Below, piece by piece: positions 1-9,153 of a stretch of DNA of 64,000 nucleotides (its first letter is position 1; each line of letters opens with the position of its first letter). The position numbers were made by a program, and so were the translations under genes. Location of the stretch: the NCBI GenBank assembly GCA_005791165.1, contig SXXW01000011.1, positions 1-64,000 of the forward strand, in the 5' to 3' direction. Under the pieces are notes generated by a model. The model searched no databases, was not told the DNA's origin, and saw nothing but the letters and a program-made list of their open reading frames with translations. Origin of the DNA: Cytophagaceae bacterium (GTDB lineage Bacteria; Bacteroidota; Bacteroidia; Cytophagales; Spirosomataceae).

Positions 1-1
1 C

Positions 2-211
2 GGCTCACTCGATGTGGGATTAAACTACCGCCATCAAGAAAGTTGGGGCATCCGCTTAGGCGTCCAAGCGACCAAAAGAACCTACATCGGCTACGTCTAT
101 GAAATGCCAACCACTGTGATCAGTAAAGTGACTAACCAGACACATGAGTTGGCGCTACGGTTTTTTATTTTGAAGGATAACGCTGAAGAAAAACAGGCGA
201 AGAGTAAATAA
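2..211 (+). CDS. C-terminal fragment of a PorP/SprF-like membrane protein
   Basis: The reading frame is open from the left edge, so only the last 69 residues are present. The tail has alternating hydrophobic and aromatic residues typical of outer-membrane beta strands, with a YEMPTT turn and a closing strand reading ELALRFFI. This matches the C-terminal pattern of PorP/SprF proteins, outer-membrane partners of the Bacteroidota type IX secretion and gliding machinery. The basic tail after the last strand is slightly long. The family is inferred from this short segment alone; another outer-membrane beta-barrel is possible. The internal GTG at 14 is not a real start. Confidence 0.55.
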   Translation, partial: GSLDVGLNYRHQESWGIRLGVQATKRTYIGYVYEMPTTVISKVTNQTHELALRFFILKDNAEEKQAKSK

Positions 212-508
212 ATTTTTGCTGAAATTCTAGTGTTAAAGCTCGCAATTAAATGCGTTTCAACTGCTTATTAAACAAGTAGTTTAAGCTGATGTTCCGCACG
301 AAATCATCCCGAGGAATTCTTGAACGCAATTTTTTGTTCATCATGGAGGATATGGTGAATGGAATATTTTTTGTGTCACTGAAAGTTTGTGTGTAATTTA
401 TTTCAAAGATTGCGCCTTTAATTTAATTCGACTTCATGGGAGGAACAATGGACTTCTAGGTATTAAAGGATAAAATTTGATAATTTTACTCGACTTGAAA
501 TTCCGTCC

Positions 509-1366
509 ATGAGAAAATTCTTATTCATCCTTGTTTTGGGAGCGCTGGCGCCCTATTTGTTGCCGGCTCAAAACAAGCCTGCGTATATTCTGTATAATGC
601 GAAGGGCATAAAAATGGCCTATGGCAAAATGATTAAAACGCTCATTAAGCAAGATGTGGTATTGGTCGGGGAATTACATAATAACCCGATTAGCCATTGG
701 CTAGAGTTGGAAATCACCAAATCATGTTTGTCGGCCCGCGAATTAGTTTTAGGAGCTGAAATGTTTGAACAGGATAATCAGGCTGCCTTAAACCTGTACT
801 TGAATGGAAAAATGACTGAAAAGGGCTTGGATTCAACGGCCCGACTTTGGAAAAACTATAAAACGGATTATGCGCCATTAGTCAATTTAGCCAAACAAAA
901 TAAGCTCCAATTTATAGCCACAAACATTCCGCGTAAATACGCAAGTCTTGTCTCCAAAGGGGGTTTTGAAAGTCTAGATAAATTGACCGCCGAAGAAAAA
1001 AAATGGATAGCACCTTTGCCTATTTTGTACGACGCTGAGCTACCCGGTTATGTCAAGATGCTGGCCATGATGGCGGAACATAAAATGCCAAATATGGCCA
1101 AAGCCCAAGCGATTAAGGATGCGACGATGGCCCATTTTATTTTTCAAAACCAAAAGCCAGGTGGACTATTTATTCATTACAATGGCTCCTATCATTCCGA
1201 ATATTTTGAAGGTATTTCTTGGTATCTAAAAAAGTCAAATCCAAATTTGAAAATCGCTACCATCGCGACCGTAAGCCAAGATGAAATCAATTCACTTTTG
1301 CCGGAACATGTCGGGAAAGCTGACTACATCATTTGTGTGGAAAGCGACATGACACCCACCTATTAA
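509..1366 (+). CDS. ChaN-like haem-binding lipoprotein-family protein
   Basis: 285 residues with a signal peptide (about 1-20, ending LLPAQ), so it is exported. The GELHNNP motif at residues 54-60 and the late HYNGSYHSEYFEG block are characteristic of the ChaN / haem-binding uptake family (PF04187, Tiki/EreA-like fold). Members are iron-regulated haem-binding or putative metalloprotease-like proteins. There is no lipobox cysteine, so it is probably periplasmic and soluble. The next gene starts 32 bases after its stop, so the two may be cotranscribed, although their functions are not obviously linked. Family assignment is good; substrate and role are unknown. Confidence 0.75.
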   Translation: MRKFLFILVLGALAPYLLPAQNKPAYILYNAKGIKMAYGKMIKTLIKQDVVLVGELHNNPISHWLELEITKSCLSARELVLGAEMFEQDNQAALNLYLNGKMTEKGLDSTARLWKNYKTDYAPLVNLAKQNKLQFIATNIPRKYASLVSKGGFESLDKLTAEEKKWIAPLPILYDAELPGYVKMLAMMAEHKMPNMAKAQAIKDATMAHFIFQNQKPGGLFIHYNGSYHSEYFEGISWYLKKSNPNLKIATIATVSQDEINSLLPEHVGKADYIICVESDMTPTY

Positions 1367-1398
1367 ATTTTTTAATCTGTTTACTACAGTCTCGTTCC

Positions 1399-2418
1399 AT
1401 GCAAAGAATCAAATTTGAAGAATTAAAATCTACGATAAAAAAAGCCTTTATCCGCGCGGGAATGTCCGAAGATCAAGCTGAAATTTGTGCTCGTACGCAT
1501 GCAGAAACAAGTTGCGATGGCATATTTTCCCATGGCTTAAATCGGGTTGAACGTTTTATCAATTTTATAGAAAATGGATGGGTGGAATTGGGTGCTTCGC
1601 CGACCCTTGAGCAACAATTGGGGTCCATTGAAATTTACAATGGCAACTTGGCACCGGGCGTTACCAATGCTTTTTTTGCGATGGATCGTGCGATTGAAAT
1701 TGCAAAAGGCTCAGGCTTGGGATTGGTGTCCTTGAATAACACGACACATTGGATGCGGGGCGGAACATACGGTTGGCATGCCGCAAACCAAGGCATGATC
1801 GGAATTTGTTGGACCAACACGGAATCGTGTATGCCCGCTTGGGGTGCGACTTCTGCCAGCATTGGCAATAATCCATTTGTCATGGCAATTCCGAGGCAGG
1901 AAGGTCATGTGGTTTTGGATATGGCCATGTCTCAATACTCCTATGGAAAATTAGAAAACACTCGATTAAATCATGAAAAACTTCCTTATCCGGGAGGCTT
2001 TGATTCGGAGGGCTTGTTGACCGATGACCCCGGGGAGATAGAAAAAACGCGACGTATATTGCCAACCGGTTATTGGAAAGGGTCGAGTTTTGCCATCATG
2101 TTGGACCTTTTGGCTAGTCTATTATCGAATGGAAAAACAACGGCGGCTATTGACCAATATGGATATGGAAATTGTGGGGGTTGTTCCCAAGTTTTCATCG
2201 CGATTGACCCATTAAAAATGAATGATCAGCCGTTTGTGGACCAAGCGTTGAAACAGACGATTGAACATTTGAGGCAAGCTACTCCGGTTATAGAAGGAGG
2301 AGAAATTCTCTATCCCGGGGAAAGATCACTCAGAAATAGGCGAGAGAATTTAATCAAAGGCGTTCCCGTGCATGATGCGGTGTGGGAAAAAGTGAAGAAA
2401 TTCGCGGGATTAGAGTAA
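1399..2418 (+). CDS. Malate/L-lactate dehydrogenase family; 3-dehydro-L-gulonate 2-dehydrogenase-like
   Basis: 339 residues from the ATG at 1399. The frame extends upstream to 1333, but that would overlap the previous gene and adds 22 residues without family character. The protein has the Ldh_2/YlbC/YiaK fold signatures: HAETSCDGIFSHGLNR near the N-terminus, an NTTHWMRGGTYGWH block and a WGA..SIGNNPF nucleotide-binding region. YiaK/DlgD enzymes reduce 2,3-diketo-L-gulonate to 3-dehydro-L-gulonate with NAD(P)H in the cytoplasm, and the S-H-G..R pattern fits that branch. The exact substrate is inferred; other 2-oxoacid reductases of this family are possible. The following 200 bases hold no evident gene. 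Confidence 0.8.
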   Translation: MQRIKFEELKSTIKKAFIRAGMSEDQAEICARTHAETSCDGIFSHGLNRVERFINFIENGWVELGASPTLEQQLGSIEIYNGNLAPGVTNAFFAMDRAIEIAKGSGLGLVSLNNTTHWMRGGTYGWHAANQGMIGICWTNTESCMPAWGATSASIGNNPFVMAIPRQEGHVVLDMAMSQYSYGKLENTRLNHEKLPYPGGFDSEGLLTDDPGEIEKTRRILPTGYWKGSSFAIMLDLLASLLSNGKTTAAIDQYGYGNCGGCSQVFIAIDPLKMNDQPFVDQALKQTIEHLRQATPVIEGGEILYPGERSLRNRRENLIKGVPVHDAVWEKVKKFAGLE

Positions 2419-2630
2419 ATGAAGGGCTAAATTTTTTGCTGAGTCATACAATAAATCCTTATCAGGATTTTGGCATTTTTAAAGGAGCGCGTCAGATGAT
2501 AAATAGCGCATTTATTTGATCAAACCTTACATATATTTAACCGTTACTCTCGGGACAAATTTCAAAGAAACGTTTTGATTCTTAGGCTATTTCAAACAAA
2601 GTCGTAATTTTAAAACGATTTTATAAACCT

Positions 2631-3302
2631 ATGAAAATGAAAATGTACAATTACTTGATTATTGCTATGCTCTGCATATCCATCAGCCCGACATATGGAT
2701 TTAATCGTGCTAATCTACGGCCAGATTCCAAGCCTGGTAAAAAACAAAAATTGTTTGACGGCAAAACATTTACAGGTTGGGAAGGCGACACCTTAACTTG
2801 GCGCATCCAGGATGGCATGTTGGTGGGCGGCTCCTTAGAAACAAGAGTTCCCCACAATAATTTTCTGAGTACGAAAAAAATCTACCATAATTTTTATTTG
2901 AAACTGAAGATAAAATTGACCGGAACGGAGGGCTTTGTCAACTCCGGAATTCAATTTCGAAGTGTGAAAGCTACAAATCCAGCTTATGAAATGATTGGGT
3001 ATCAGGCGGATTGGGGCAAGGATTATTGGGCTAGTTTATATGATGAATCCAGGCGCAATAAAACGCTCATGAAGCCCAATGAAGCCGATGTGCTCTCTTG
3101 GATCAAGCAAGGCGACTGGAATACCTATGAAGTTAGGGCTGAAAATGAGCGAATTCGCCTCTACATTAATGGCAAGCAAACCGTGGATTACACGGAAATG
3201 GACAGTTCCATTCCACAGTCGGGCCTCATTGCTTTACAGATTCACGGCGGCGCGAAAGCAATCGTAGCGTTTAAAGATATTTACTTGCAAGAGCTTCCAT
3301 AA
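2631..3302 (+). CDS. DUF1080 (3-keto-disaccharide hydrolase-like) secreted protein
   Basis: 223 residues with a signal peptide (about 1-24). The rest is one DUF1080 domain, recognisable from LFDGKTFTGWEG at its start, the SGIQFRS strand, the GYQAD..DYWASLYDE region and the WNTYEVRAEN..I.LYINGK block. The fold is a concanavalin-like jelly roll, and characterised members cleave 3-keto-glycosides. Only 12 bases separate it from the large dehydrogenase downstream, which fits a pathway in which the glycoside is first oxidised and then hydrolysed in the periplasm. Start codons at 2631 and 2637 are both possible. Confidence 0.82.
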   Translation: MKMKMYNYLIIAMLCISISPTYGFNRANLRPDSKPGKKQKLFDGKTFTGWEGDTLTWRIQDGMLVGGSLETRVPHNNFLSTKKIYHNFYLKLKIKLTGTEGFVNSGIQFRSVKATNPAYEMIGYQADWGKDYWASLYDESRRNKTLMKPNEADVLSWIKQGDWNTYEVRAENERIRLYINGKQTVDYTEMDSSIPQSGLIALQIHGGAKAIVAFKDIYLQELP

Positions 3303-3314
3303 ATTAACCGATAT

Positions 3315-6185
3315 ATGAACAATTTTTTCCGCAATGGGTTGGCCATTATTGTGGCCACACTTTTTCTGGCATCTACGAGCAAAATGGTGCCGCCATCCGC
3401 TCCCAAATTATCGCAAGACACGTTGCGTATTGATCACGATTATGTGTTGGAGGCCACGATGCTAGGTTATTTTGCCAAAGATGGAACCAGAAACCCTACC
3501 CTAAAAGCAAATAAGGGGAAGCGAGTTCGGATCACTATTTATAATGGGGAGGTGATGACTCATGACATTGCTTTAGAAAAAGCGGGGATCAAAACTCCAT
3601 CCATTTCGGACAAAGGCGCCAAGGTCAGTATGACTTTTATTGCCAAAGAAAATGACATCTATTTTTGTACCGTGCCTGGGCATCGAGCTGCCGGGATGGT
3701 CGGAAAGCTAGAGATTGTCACAGGTAATACGGAAACGATCGCTTCCACGGGTGTTATCCCGACGAAAAACGGGAAATCGATCAATGTTAATTTTGAAACA
3801 GGAACTTTGGAAAATTGGAAAGCCACGGGAGAAGCTTTTTCAAATCCATTAATTAGCCAAAATCCCTCACCTCTCCATGATAAAGCGGTAAAAATCAATC
3901 CCGAAGGAACGTATTTTTTAAGTAGCGGCGGTACGGTTAAATATGCGTTGAAGGGTACTTTAACCTCTGAATCTTTTAAAATAACGCATCCTTTTGCGAG
4001 CTTTTTAGTCTCCGGTGGGGCGATTCAAGATACTCGAGTGGAGCTTGTTTTAGCTAAAAGCCAAAAGGTTATTTTCAAATCCACGGGACAGGGACGCGCC
4101 ACATTACAGCCTGTGGTGGCCAATTTAAAAGCGCATCTAGGCCAGGAAATGTTCATCAGGATAATTGATAATGAGACAGGAATTTCGCCTATTCCTTATG
4201 TCGGCCATGATAAATTGGCGCACATAAATTTTGACAATTTTAGGTTTCACGTCACGAGGCCTACATTTCCAAACGAATTAAACCAAAAAGACATCATTGT
4301 TCTTCCGCCACTTGACCCGATCCTTCATGCGGGACTTTCTGGAAAGGAGGCTGCCAAAGTGATGACATTGCCTAAAGGATTTAAGATTACCTTGGCCGCC
4401 TCGGAGCCCGATATTGTACGTCCAATTAGTTTCACGATGGATTCCAGGGGCCGACTATGGGTTGTGGAGGGGCATACATATCCGATTCCAGCTCTAGAAG
4501 GACAAGGAAAAGATCGGATCTTGATTTTGGAGGATACGGATGGCGATGGGACTTTGGATAAAAGAAAAGTGTTCATGGAGGGGCTAAATCTAGTCAGTGG
4601 TATTGAAGTGGGTATGGGGGGAGTTTGGCTGGGAGCCGCGCCATATTTGTTGTTTATACCGACCGACTTTGCCCAAGATAAACCTACGGGTCCGATCCAA
4701 AAGTTGCTAGACGGCTGGGGCGTTCAGGATACCCATGAAGTGTTAAATAGTTTGCGCTGGGGTCCGGATGGCTGGCTGTATGGAACTCATGGTGTTTTCA
4801 CCCATTCCAATGTGGGGAAACCGGGGGCAACGGACCTTGAACGCACTAAGATCAATGCCGGGGTTTGGCGTTTTCACCCTAAAACACATGTTTTTGAGGT
4901 GTTTGCTGAAGGGTCAAGCAATCCTTGGGGCATTGATTTTAATGAGTATGGACATCCATTTATTACCGTTTGCGTGATTCCGCACATGTTTCACATCATT
5001 CAAGGCGCACGTTATCAAAGACAAGGCGGGAAACATTTTAACCCCTATACCTATTATGACATTAAAACCATCGCGGACCACGTACATTATGTTGGGGATC
5101 GTGGGCCACATGCGGGCAACTTTAGGTCGGCCTCTGCGGGTGGTGGCCATGCACATGCGGGAGCCATGATTTATTTGGGAGGAAATACTTGGCCTAAAGA
5201 ATTCAGAAACAACATTTTCATGAATAATATCAATGGGGCAAAACTTAATGTCGACATTTTGACCCCCAAAGGTTCTGGCTATAGCGCCAGCCATAAAAAG
5301 GATTTTTTGTCGATGAACGATTCATGGTCGCAGTGGCTTAACATGAAATATGACCCTAGCGGATCTGTCTATGCGATTGATTGGTACGATAAAAATCAAT
5401 GCCATAGTACAAATCCAGATGTGCATGATAAAACTATGGGCCGCATATTTAAAATTACTCATGAAACGGATGTGTTTGTTCGGGTTGATTTGAGTAAATC
5501 GACCGACTTGGAATTAGTTAATCATCAATTAAATCCCAAAGAATGGTATGTGCGTCAATCGCGAACCATTTTGCAAGAAAGAGGCGGGAATGCTCAGGTT
5601 TACAAAGCGTTAAGGGAAATTTTAGACAAAAATCCTGATGTCACTCGTAAGCTAAGGGCATTATGGACTTTGCAGGTTACTGGAGGGTTAACGGAGATGG
5701 ATTTGGAGAGATTGTTGGGCCACGAAAGTCCACATTTAAGGAGTTGGGCGATCCAATTAGCTGCCGAGAAAAAAGTCGTTTCGGCTACTTTCTTAAACAA
5801 ATTGGAGTCCATGGCCAAGACAGAATTGAGTGCACAGGTTCGATTGGCTATGTTGGCAGGTGTGATGCGTTTGCGTCCTGAAATGAGATGGAATGTGGTG
5901 GAGGCTTTAGCTCAAAAATCCGAAGACCGCTTGGATCATAATATTCCGTTGATGGTTTGGTATGCGGCTGAGCCTTTGGCTGCGATAGATCCTGTGAGAA
6001 GTTTATCGATGGCTGAAAAAGCGAAGATGCCCAAGTTCTTGTTGTACATGGTTCAGCGCATTGGGGCTTTAAAATCGGCTGAGTCAAAAAAGGTTTTGGA
6101 AGGCTTTATGGATCGATTGGGGAATAATCATTCGCAGCATGAAATCATGATGGCGGTGGAAAAAGCGTTGAAAGAAAATAAATAA
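3315..6185 (+). CDS. Cupredoxin / PVC-type membrane-bound dehydrogenase / HEAT fusion protein
   Basis: 956 residues with an N-terminal signal segment. Residues about 40-140 form a cupredoxin domain with a complete type 1 copper set: H83, C118, H123 and M128 in the YFCTVPGH...GM loop. Residues about 150-320 look like a jelly-roll binding domain (NFETGTLENW). Residues about 340-725 match the PVC-type putative membrane-bound dehydrogenase propeller (PKGFKITLAASEPDIVRP, GRLWVVEGHTYP, GVWRFHPKT). The C-terminus is helical and repetitive, HEAT-like. Such propeller proteins usually carry a cytochrome c domain, but no CxxCH is present, so copper may accept the electrons. The upstream DUF1080 gene and the overlapping downstream dehydrogenase suggest a sugar-oxidation operon. 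The substrate is not known. Confidence 0.8.
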   Translation: MNNFFRNGLAIIVATLFLASTSKMVPPSAPKLSQDTLRIDHDYVLEATMLGYFAKDGTRNPTLKANKGKRVRITIYNGEVMTHDIALEKAGIKTPSISDKGAKVSMTFIAKENDIYFCTVPGHRAAGMVGKLEIVTGNTETIASTGVIPTKNGKSINVNFETGTLENWKATGEAFSNPLISQNPSPLHDKAVKINPEGTYFLSSGGTVKYALKGTLTSESFKITHPFASFLVSGGAIQDTRVELVLAKSQKVIFKSTGQGRATLQPVVANLKAHLGQEMFIRIIDNETGISPIPYVGHDKLAHINFDNFRFHVTRPTFPNELNQKDIIVLPPLDPILHAGLSGKEAAKVMTLPKGFKITLAASEPDIVRPISFTMDSRGRLWVVEGHTYPIPALEGQGKDRILILEDTDGDGTLDKRKVFMEGLNLVSGIEVGMGGVWLGAAPYLLFIPTDFAQDKPTGPIQKLLDGWGVQDTHEVLNSLRWGPDGWLYGTHGVFTHSNVGKPGATDLERTKINAGVWRFHPKTHVFEVFAEGSSNPWGIDFNEYGHPFITVCVIPHMFHIIQGARYQRQGGKHFNPYTYYDIKTIADHVHYVGDRGPHAGNFRSASAGGGHAHAGAMIYLGGNTWPKEFRNNIFMNNINGAKLNVDILTPKGSGYSASHKKDFLSMNDSWSQWLNMKYDPSGSVYAIDWYDKNQCHSTNPDVHDKTMGRIFKITHETDVFVRVDLSKSTDLELVNHQLNPKEWYVRQSRTILQERGGNAQVYKALREILDKNPDVTRKLRALWTLQVTGGLTEMDLERLLGHESPHLRSWAIQLAAEKKVVSATFLNKLESMAKTELSAQVRLAMLAGVMRLRPEMRWNVVEALAQKSEDRLDHNIPLMVWYAAEPLAAIDPVRSLSMAEKAKMPKFLLYMVQRIGALKSAESKKVLEGFMDRLGNNHSQHEIMMAVEKALKENK

Positions 6186-7159
6186 TGGAAGCAGGTAAAA
6201 TTCAAATAGGGGTTGTTGGTTTAGGCCTTATGGGATGCAGCATTGCTACCTGTTTATTGATGTCGGGCCATCCCGTAGTTGCCATTGCGCCAATTCCGAT
6301 GGACATGGAGACGGCGGAATTGCGAATTAGAAAACATTTAAATAAGGCGAAGGAAGAAGGATTGGTTACTGAAACGGCGGAGTTTTATTTGGGAAATTTG
6401 ATGATTAGTGAGGAGTATGGGAATTTGAAATTATGCCAATTGGTCATCGAGTGTACGATAGAAAATGAGGAAATTAAGCGGTCTGTTTATGGAAAGATTG
6501 AGGCTGAAATTGGCGAGGACGCTTTACTCACGTCAAATACCTCAGCGATTCCGATTAGTATGTTACAGAAATTGACTCAAAAACCTGATCGATTTTTTGG
6601 TTTGCATTGGGCGGAGCCATCGCATACCACGCGTTTTTTAGAAATTATTTGTGGAGACCAAAGTGATATTAAGAAGGGAGAATATTTATATGAATTATCG
6701 CATGGCTGGGGAAAGGAGCCGACCTTAGTGCGCAAGGACATTCGGGGATTTATTGCGAATAGATTGATGTATGCAATGTACAGGGAAGCGTTTTATTTGG
6801 TTGAAAATGGGTATGCGACCGTGGAAGATGTGGATCGTGCCTGCCGAAATAATACGGGGTATTGGATGACATTGGTCGGGGTTTTTGGCTGGATGGATTT
6901 AACGGGGGTGCCTGCCTACCATAATGTCATGAAGGATTTAAATGCCACATTATACAATGGAACGGAGGTGCCAAAATTAATTGATGACATTGTAAAATCC
7001 GGTGGCAAGGGCGTAAGTAATGGTCGGGGATTTTATCAATATAGTCCTGAGGAGGCTAAATTATGGGAGGAAACTTTTGCCAATTTTAGTTATGAAATCA
7101 GAAAATTGGCTCTAAAATACCCAGCGGATGTGGTTAAGGCTAAATTAAAAACCAAGTAG
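6185..7159 (+). CDS. 3-hydroxyacyl-CoA dehydrogenase-family NAD-binding oxidoreductase
   Basis: 324 residues. An N-terminal Rossmann fold is shown by VVGLGLMGCSIA (residues about 10-21), followed by the TSNTSAIPIS strand and GLHWAEP, the classic layout of the 3-hydroxyacyl-CoA dehydrogenase family. The C-terminal helical domain carries IRGFIANRLMYAMYREA and a closing GKGVSNGRGFYQY. The start overlaps the previous stop by one base (TAATG), implying translational coupling with the copper-dehydrogenase gene. Because the neighbours handle sugars, the substrate may be a small hydroxy acid or sugar acid rather than an acyl-CoA; this is inference. Confidence 0.8.
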   Translation: MEAGKIQIGVVGLGLMGCSIATCLLMSGHPVVAIAPIPMDMETAELRIRKHLNKAKEEGLVTETAEFYLGNLMISEEYGNLKLCQLVIECTIENEEIKRSVYGKIEAEIGEDALLTSNTSAIPISMLQKLTQKPDRFFGLHWAEPSHTTRFLEIICGDQSDIKKGEYLYELSHGWGKEPTLVRKDIRGFIANRLMYAMYREAFYLVENGYATVEDVDRACRNNTGYWMTLVGVFGWMDLTGVPAYHNVMKDLNATLYNGTEVPKLIDDIVKSGGKGVSNGRGFYQYSPEEAKLWEETFANFSYEIRKLALKYPADVVKAKLKTK

Positions 7160-7202
7160 TTGATCTAGAAAATCAGTCTATTTTTGGGTAATTCATTATA
7201 TA

Positions 7203-7262
7203 GCGTATAGCTTTACTAACTTTCTAAAAGTTAGTAAAGCTGGTGCTGCGAGGTATGTTTTT
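7203..7262 (+). repeat. Dispersed hairpin repeat, copy 1
   Basis: Perfect 15-bp inverted repeat at 7209-7241 (AGCTTTACTAACTTT, loop CTA, then its reverse complement), flanked by GCGTAT on the left and by GGTGCTGCGAGGTATG plus a T run on the right. It lies between the convergent genes ending at 7159 and 7279 and may act as a terminator. Three related copies lie at about 9051, 23467 and 28566. Confidence 0.85.
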
Positions 7263-7278
7263 CCTGTTTTGGATAGAT

Positions 7279-8124
7279 TTAACTTTGGACGGCTTTTTCT
7301 AAATCGGCAATAACAAATTTTGACATTTGTAAAAAAGCATAGGTTGCTTTGGGAGCGGTGTCAGGATTTGACATAAGTTTACCTAGGTTAGAAGGAACTA
7401 TTTGCCAAGATACCCCAAATTTATCTTTCAGCCAGCCGCATCTTCCAGGTTGGCCATCAAGGACTAAATGATCCCAATAATAATCGATTTCTTCTTGATT
7501 ATCCACAGTTATGACGAAAGAAACCCCTTCGTTGAAAGGCTGCATGTCCGGCATTGAGCTTTCCATTGCGTGGAAAACTTGTTCATTTAATAAGAATTGG
7601 GAGTATTTGACATTTCCTTCGATATCCTGTTCTTCTTTTTCATAAAATTGTTTGAATTGAATTTCAGATTTTGGAAAAAGCTGGGTATAAAAATCGATGG
7701 CCTCAGAGGCTTTGCCGTTATTCGCACCGGTAAACATAAAATTGGGTGCAATTATTGCGGAGGAATTATGTCCCATCATGATTTGCCAGTTGACCCCATA
7801 TTTATCTGCACACCAGCCATATTTTGCACTCCACGGATAGGTATTTAGGGGCATTAAAATGGACCCTCCGTCTTGCATTAATATATCCCAAATTTTTTGA
7901 ATTTCTTCTTCGTCATTAATGTTGAGAAAAAACGAAATAGAAGGATTTATGGGGTAGCCGGGGCCACCGTTTAAATGCATAAATCTGCGGCCGTAAATTC
8001 GGTAATTTATGGCAAGGGGGTTTTCTGAAATCGGTTCAAATTCAGAGAAAGTATTTTTGTAAAAATCGGCTGCTTCTTTGGCATTTTTATCAAACCAAAG
8101 GCAAATACCTAGTTCGTGTATCAT
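7279..8124 (-). CDS. Two-domain VOC/PhnB-like protein
   Basis: 281 residues from the ATG at 8124 (MIHELGICLWF). The frame extends upstream to 8184, but that would run into the divergent gene and the extra residues are non-homologous. Two tandem glyoxalase/bleomycin-resistance modules are visible, each with the PhnB/3-demethylubiquinone methyltransferase-like pattern: predicted substrate loop, GPGYP or FHAMESSMPDM, then WGxLxxDG and KYGVNWQIM or KFGVSWQIVP. No catalytic function can be assigned; the family includes metal-dependent lyases and many uncharacterised proteins. It is transcribed divergently from the ThuA-like gene with a 47-base gap. Confidence 0.8.
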   Translation of the reverse strand: MIHELGICLWFDKNAKEAADFYKNTFSEFEPISENPLAINYRIYGRRFMHLNGGPGYPINPSISFFLNINDEEEIQKIWDILMQDGGSILMPLNTYPWSAKYGWCADKYGVNWQIMMGHNSSAIIAPNFMFTGANNGKASEAIDFYTQLFPKSEIQFKQFYEKEEQDIEGNVKYSQFLLNEQVFHAMESSMPDMQPFNEGVSFVITVDNQEEIDYYWDHLVLDGQPGRCGWLKDKFGVSWQIVPSNLGKLMSNPDTAPKATYAFLQMSKFVIADLEKAVQS

Positions 8125-8171
8125 AAGCTTGTAATTTAATAGATAATTGTAAATTTGAAAAAAAATATCAA

Positions 8172-9023
8172 ATGAAAAAGGCATTTAAAATTATTGGCTG
8201 GTCAATTTTAGGCATTTTGGGTGCTTTTTTTATTTTTGGCGCTCTATTTTTTTATAAAGTAAAAAATGGGTTTCCAGTTTTTTACGAAACCGCAAGGCCT
8301 ACCTTGTTTATAGCAAAAAATCGGCCGGCTATTTTAGTTTTTTCTAAAACAGCGAGTTTCAGGCATGGGGAATCTATAGAGGCATCTAGCCCAATTTTAA
8401 CTGAAATGGCAAAAAAGAATCATTGGTTTTTATATGAAACAGAGTCGGGGGGCGTGTTTAATGAGGAGCAATTGAGCTTGTTTGATTTAGTTATTTTTAA
8501 TAATTCGACGGGCCCTGTTTTGAATGATGAACAGCAAATGGCTTTTCAGAAATACATCACGAATGGGGGTAATTTCTTAGGTATTCATGGATCTGGGGAC
8601 GATTCACATCGTAAGTGGGAATGGTATCAAAAGACATTATTGGGAGCTAAATTTTCGCATCATCCGTTGAATCCTCAATTTCAAAATGCGCAGATTCATG
8701 TGGAGGCGCGAGCTGATTCTAGTTTTAAATCATGGCTTGTGGGCGAATGGAATGCCAAGGATGAATGGTATGTATTTTATGAACAACCCAAAGATGCTCA
8801 AGTCCTTTTATATATTGATGGAGATAAAATTTTGCCGAGTGGGAATATGCTATGGATGAAAGATAAGAATTTCGGTATGGGGAAATATCATCCTGTTGCT
8901 TGGTATAAAAAAGTGGGTAAGGGGAATATGTTATATACGTCGATGGGTCATTCGAAAGAGGTATGGGGGAATAAACCATTCCAAGATTTCATTGAAAAAT
9001 CAATTACTTGGACCATAAAATAA
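8172..9023 (+). CDS. ThuA-like protein with N-terminal membrane anchor
   Basis: 283 residues. A single transmembrane segment at about 8-28 anchors the protein, with the rest probably periplasmic. The ThuA/trehalose-utilisation domain is recognisable from AILVFSKTASFRHGE, LIFNNSTGP, NGGNFLGIHGSGD and the closing KGNMLYTSMGHSKEVW. The fold resembles class I glutamine amidotransferases but without a clear catalytic triad. ThuA proteins are frequent beside DUF1080 proteins and sugar dehydrogenases in Bacteroidota and may act on keto-sugars; this link is contextual, not proven. A copy of the hairpin repeat follows its stop codon. Confidence 0.8.
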   Translation: MKKAFKIIGWSILGILGAFFIFGALFFYKVKNGFPVFYETARPTLFIAKNRPAILVFSKTASFRHGESIEASSPILTEMAKKNHWFLYETESGGVFNEEQLSLFDLVIFNNSTGPVLNDEQQMAFQKYITNGGNFLGIHGSGDDSHRKWEWYQKTLLGAKFSHHPLNPQFQNAQIHVEARADSSFKSWLVGEWNAKDEWYVFYEQPKDAQVLLYIDGDKILPSGNMLWMKDKNFGMGKYHPVAWYKKVGKGNMLYTSMGHSKEVWGNKPFQDFIEKSITWTIK

Positions 9024-9050
9024 GTTTATTTTATTGGATTTTAATTAGTT

Positions 9051-9112
9051 GCGTATAGCTTTACTAACTTTTAGAAAGTTAGTAAAGCTGGTGCTGCGAG
9101 GTATGTTTTTTT
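9051..9112 (+). repeat. Dispersed hairpin repeat, copy 2
   Basis: Perfect 15-bp inverted repeat at 9057-9089 with loop TAG. The flanks are the same as in copy 1 and in the same orientation (GCGTAT left, GGTGCTGCGAGGTATG and T run right), but the 33-bp hairpin core is the exact reverse complement of copy 1's core. It lies between convergent genes (stops at 9023 and 9154). Confidence 0.85.
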
Positions 9113-9153
9113 GAAATGTCTTTTCCCCTGATCAATGATGGGAATTCGAATTT

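Noticed and set aside
212-508. Gene-free stretch before the ChaN-like gene
   Set aside because: Looked for tRNA, small ORFs and hairpins; nothing convincing.
4914-5294. 126-codon frame opposite the copper dehydrogenase
   Set aside because: Antisense of the conserved propeller; no start context.
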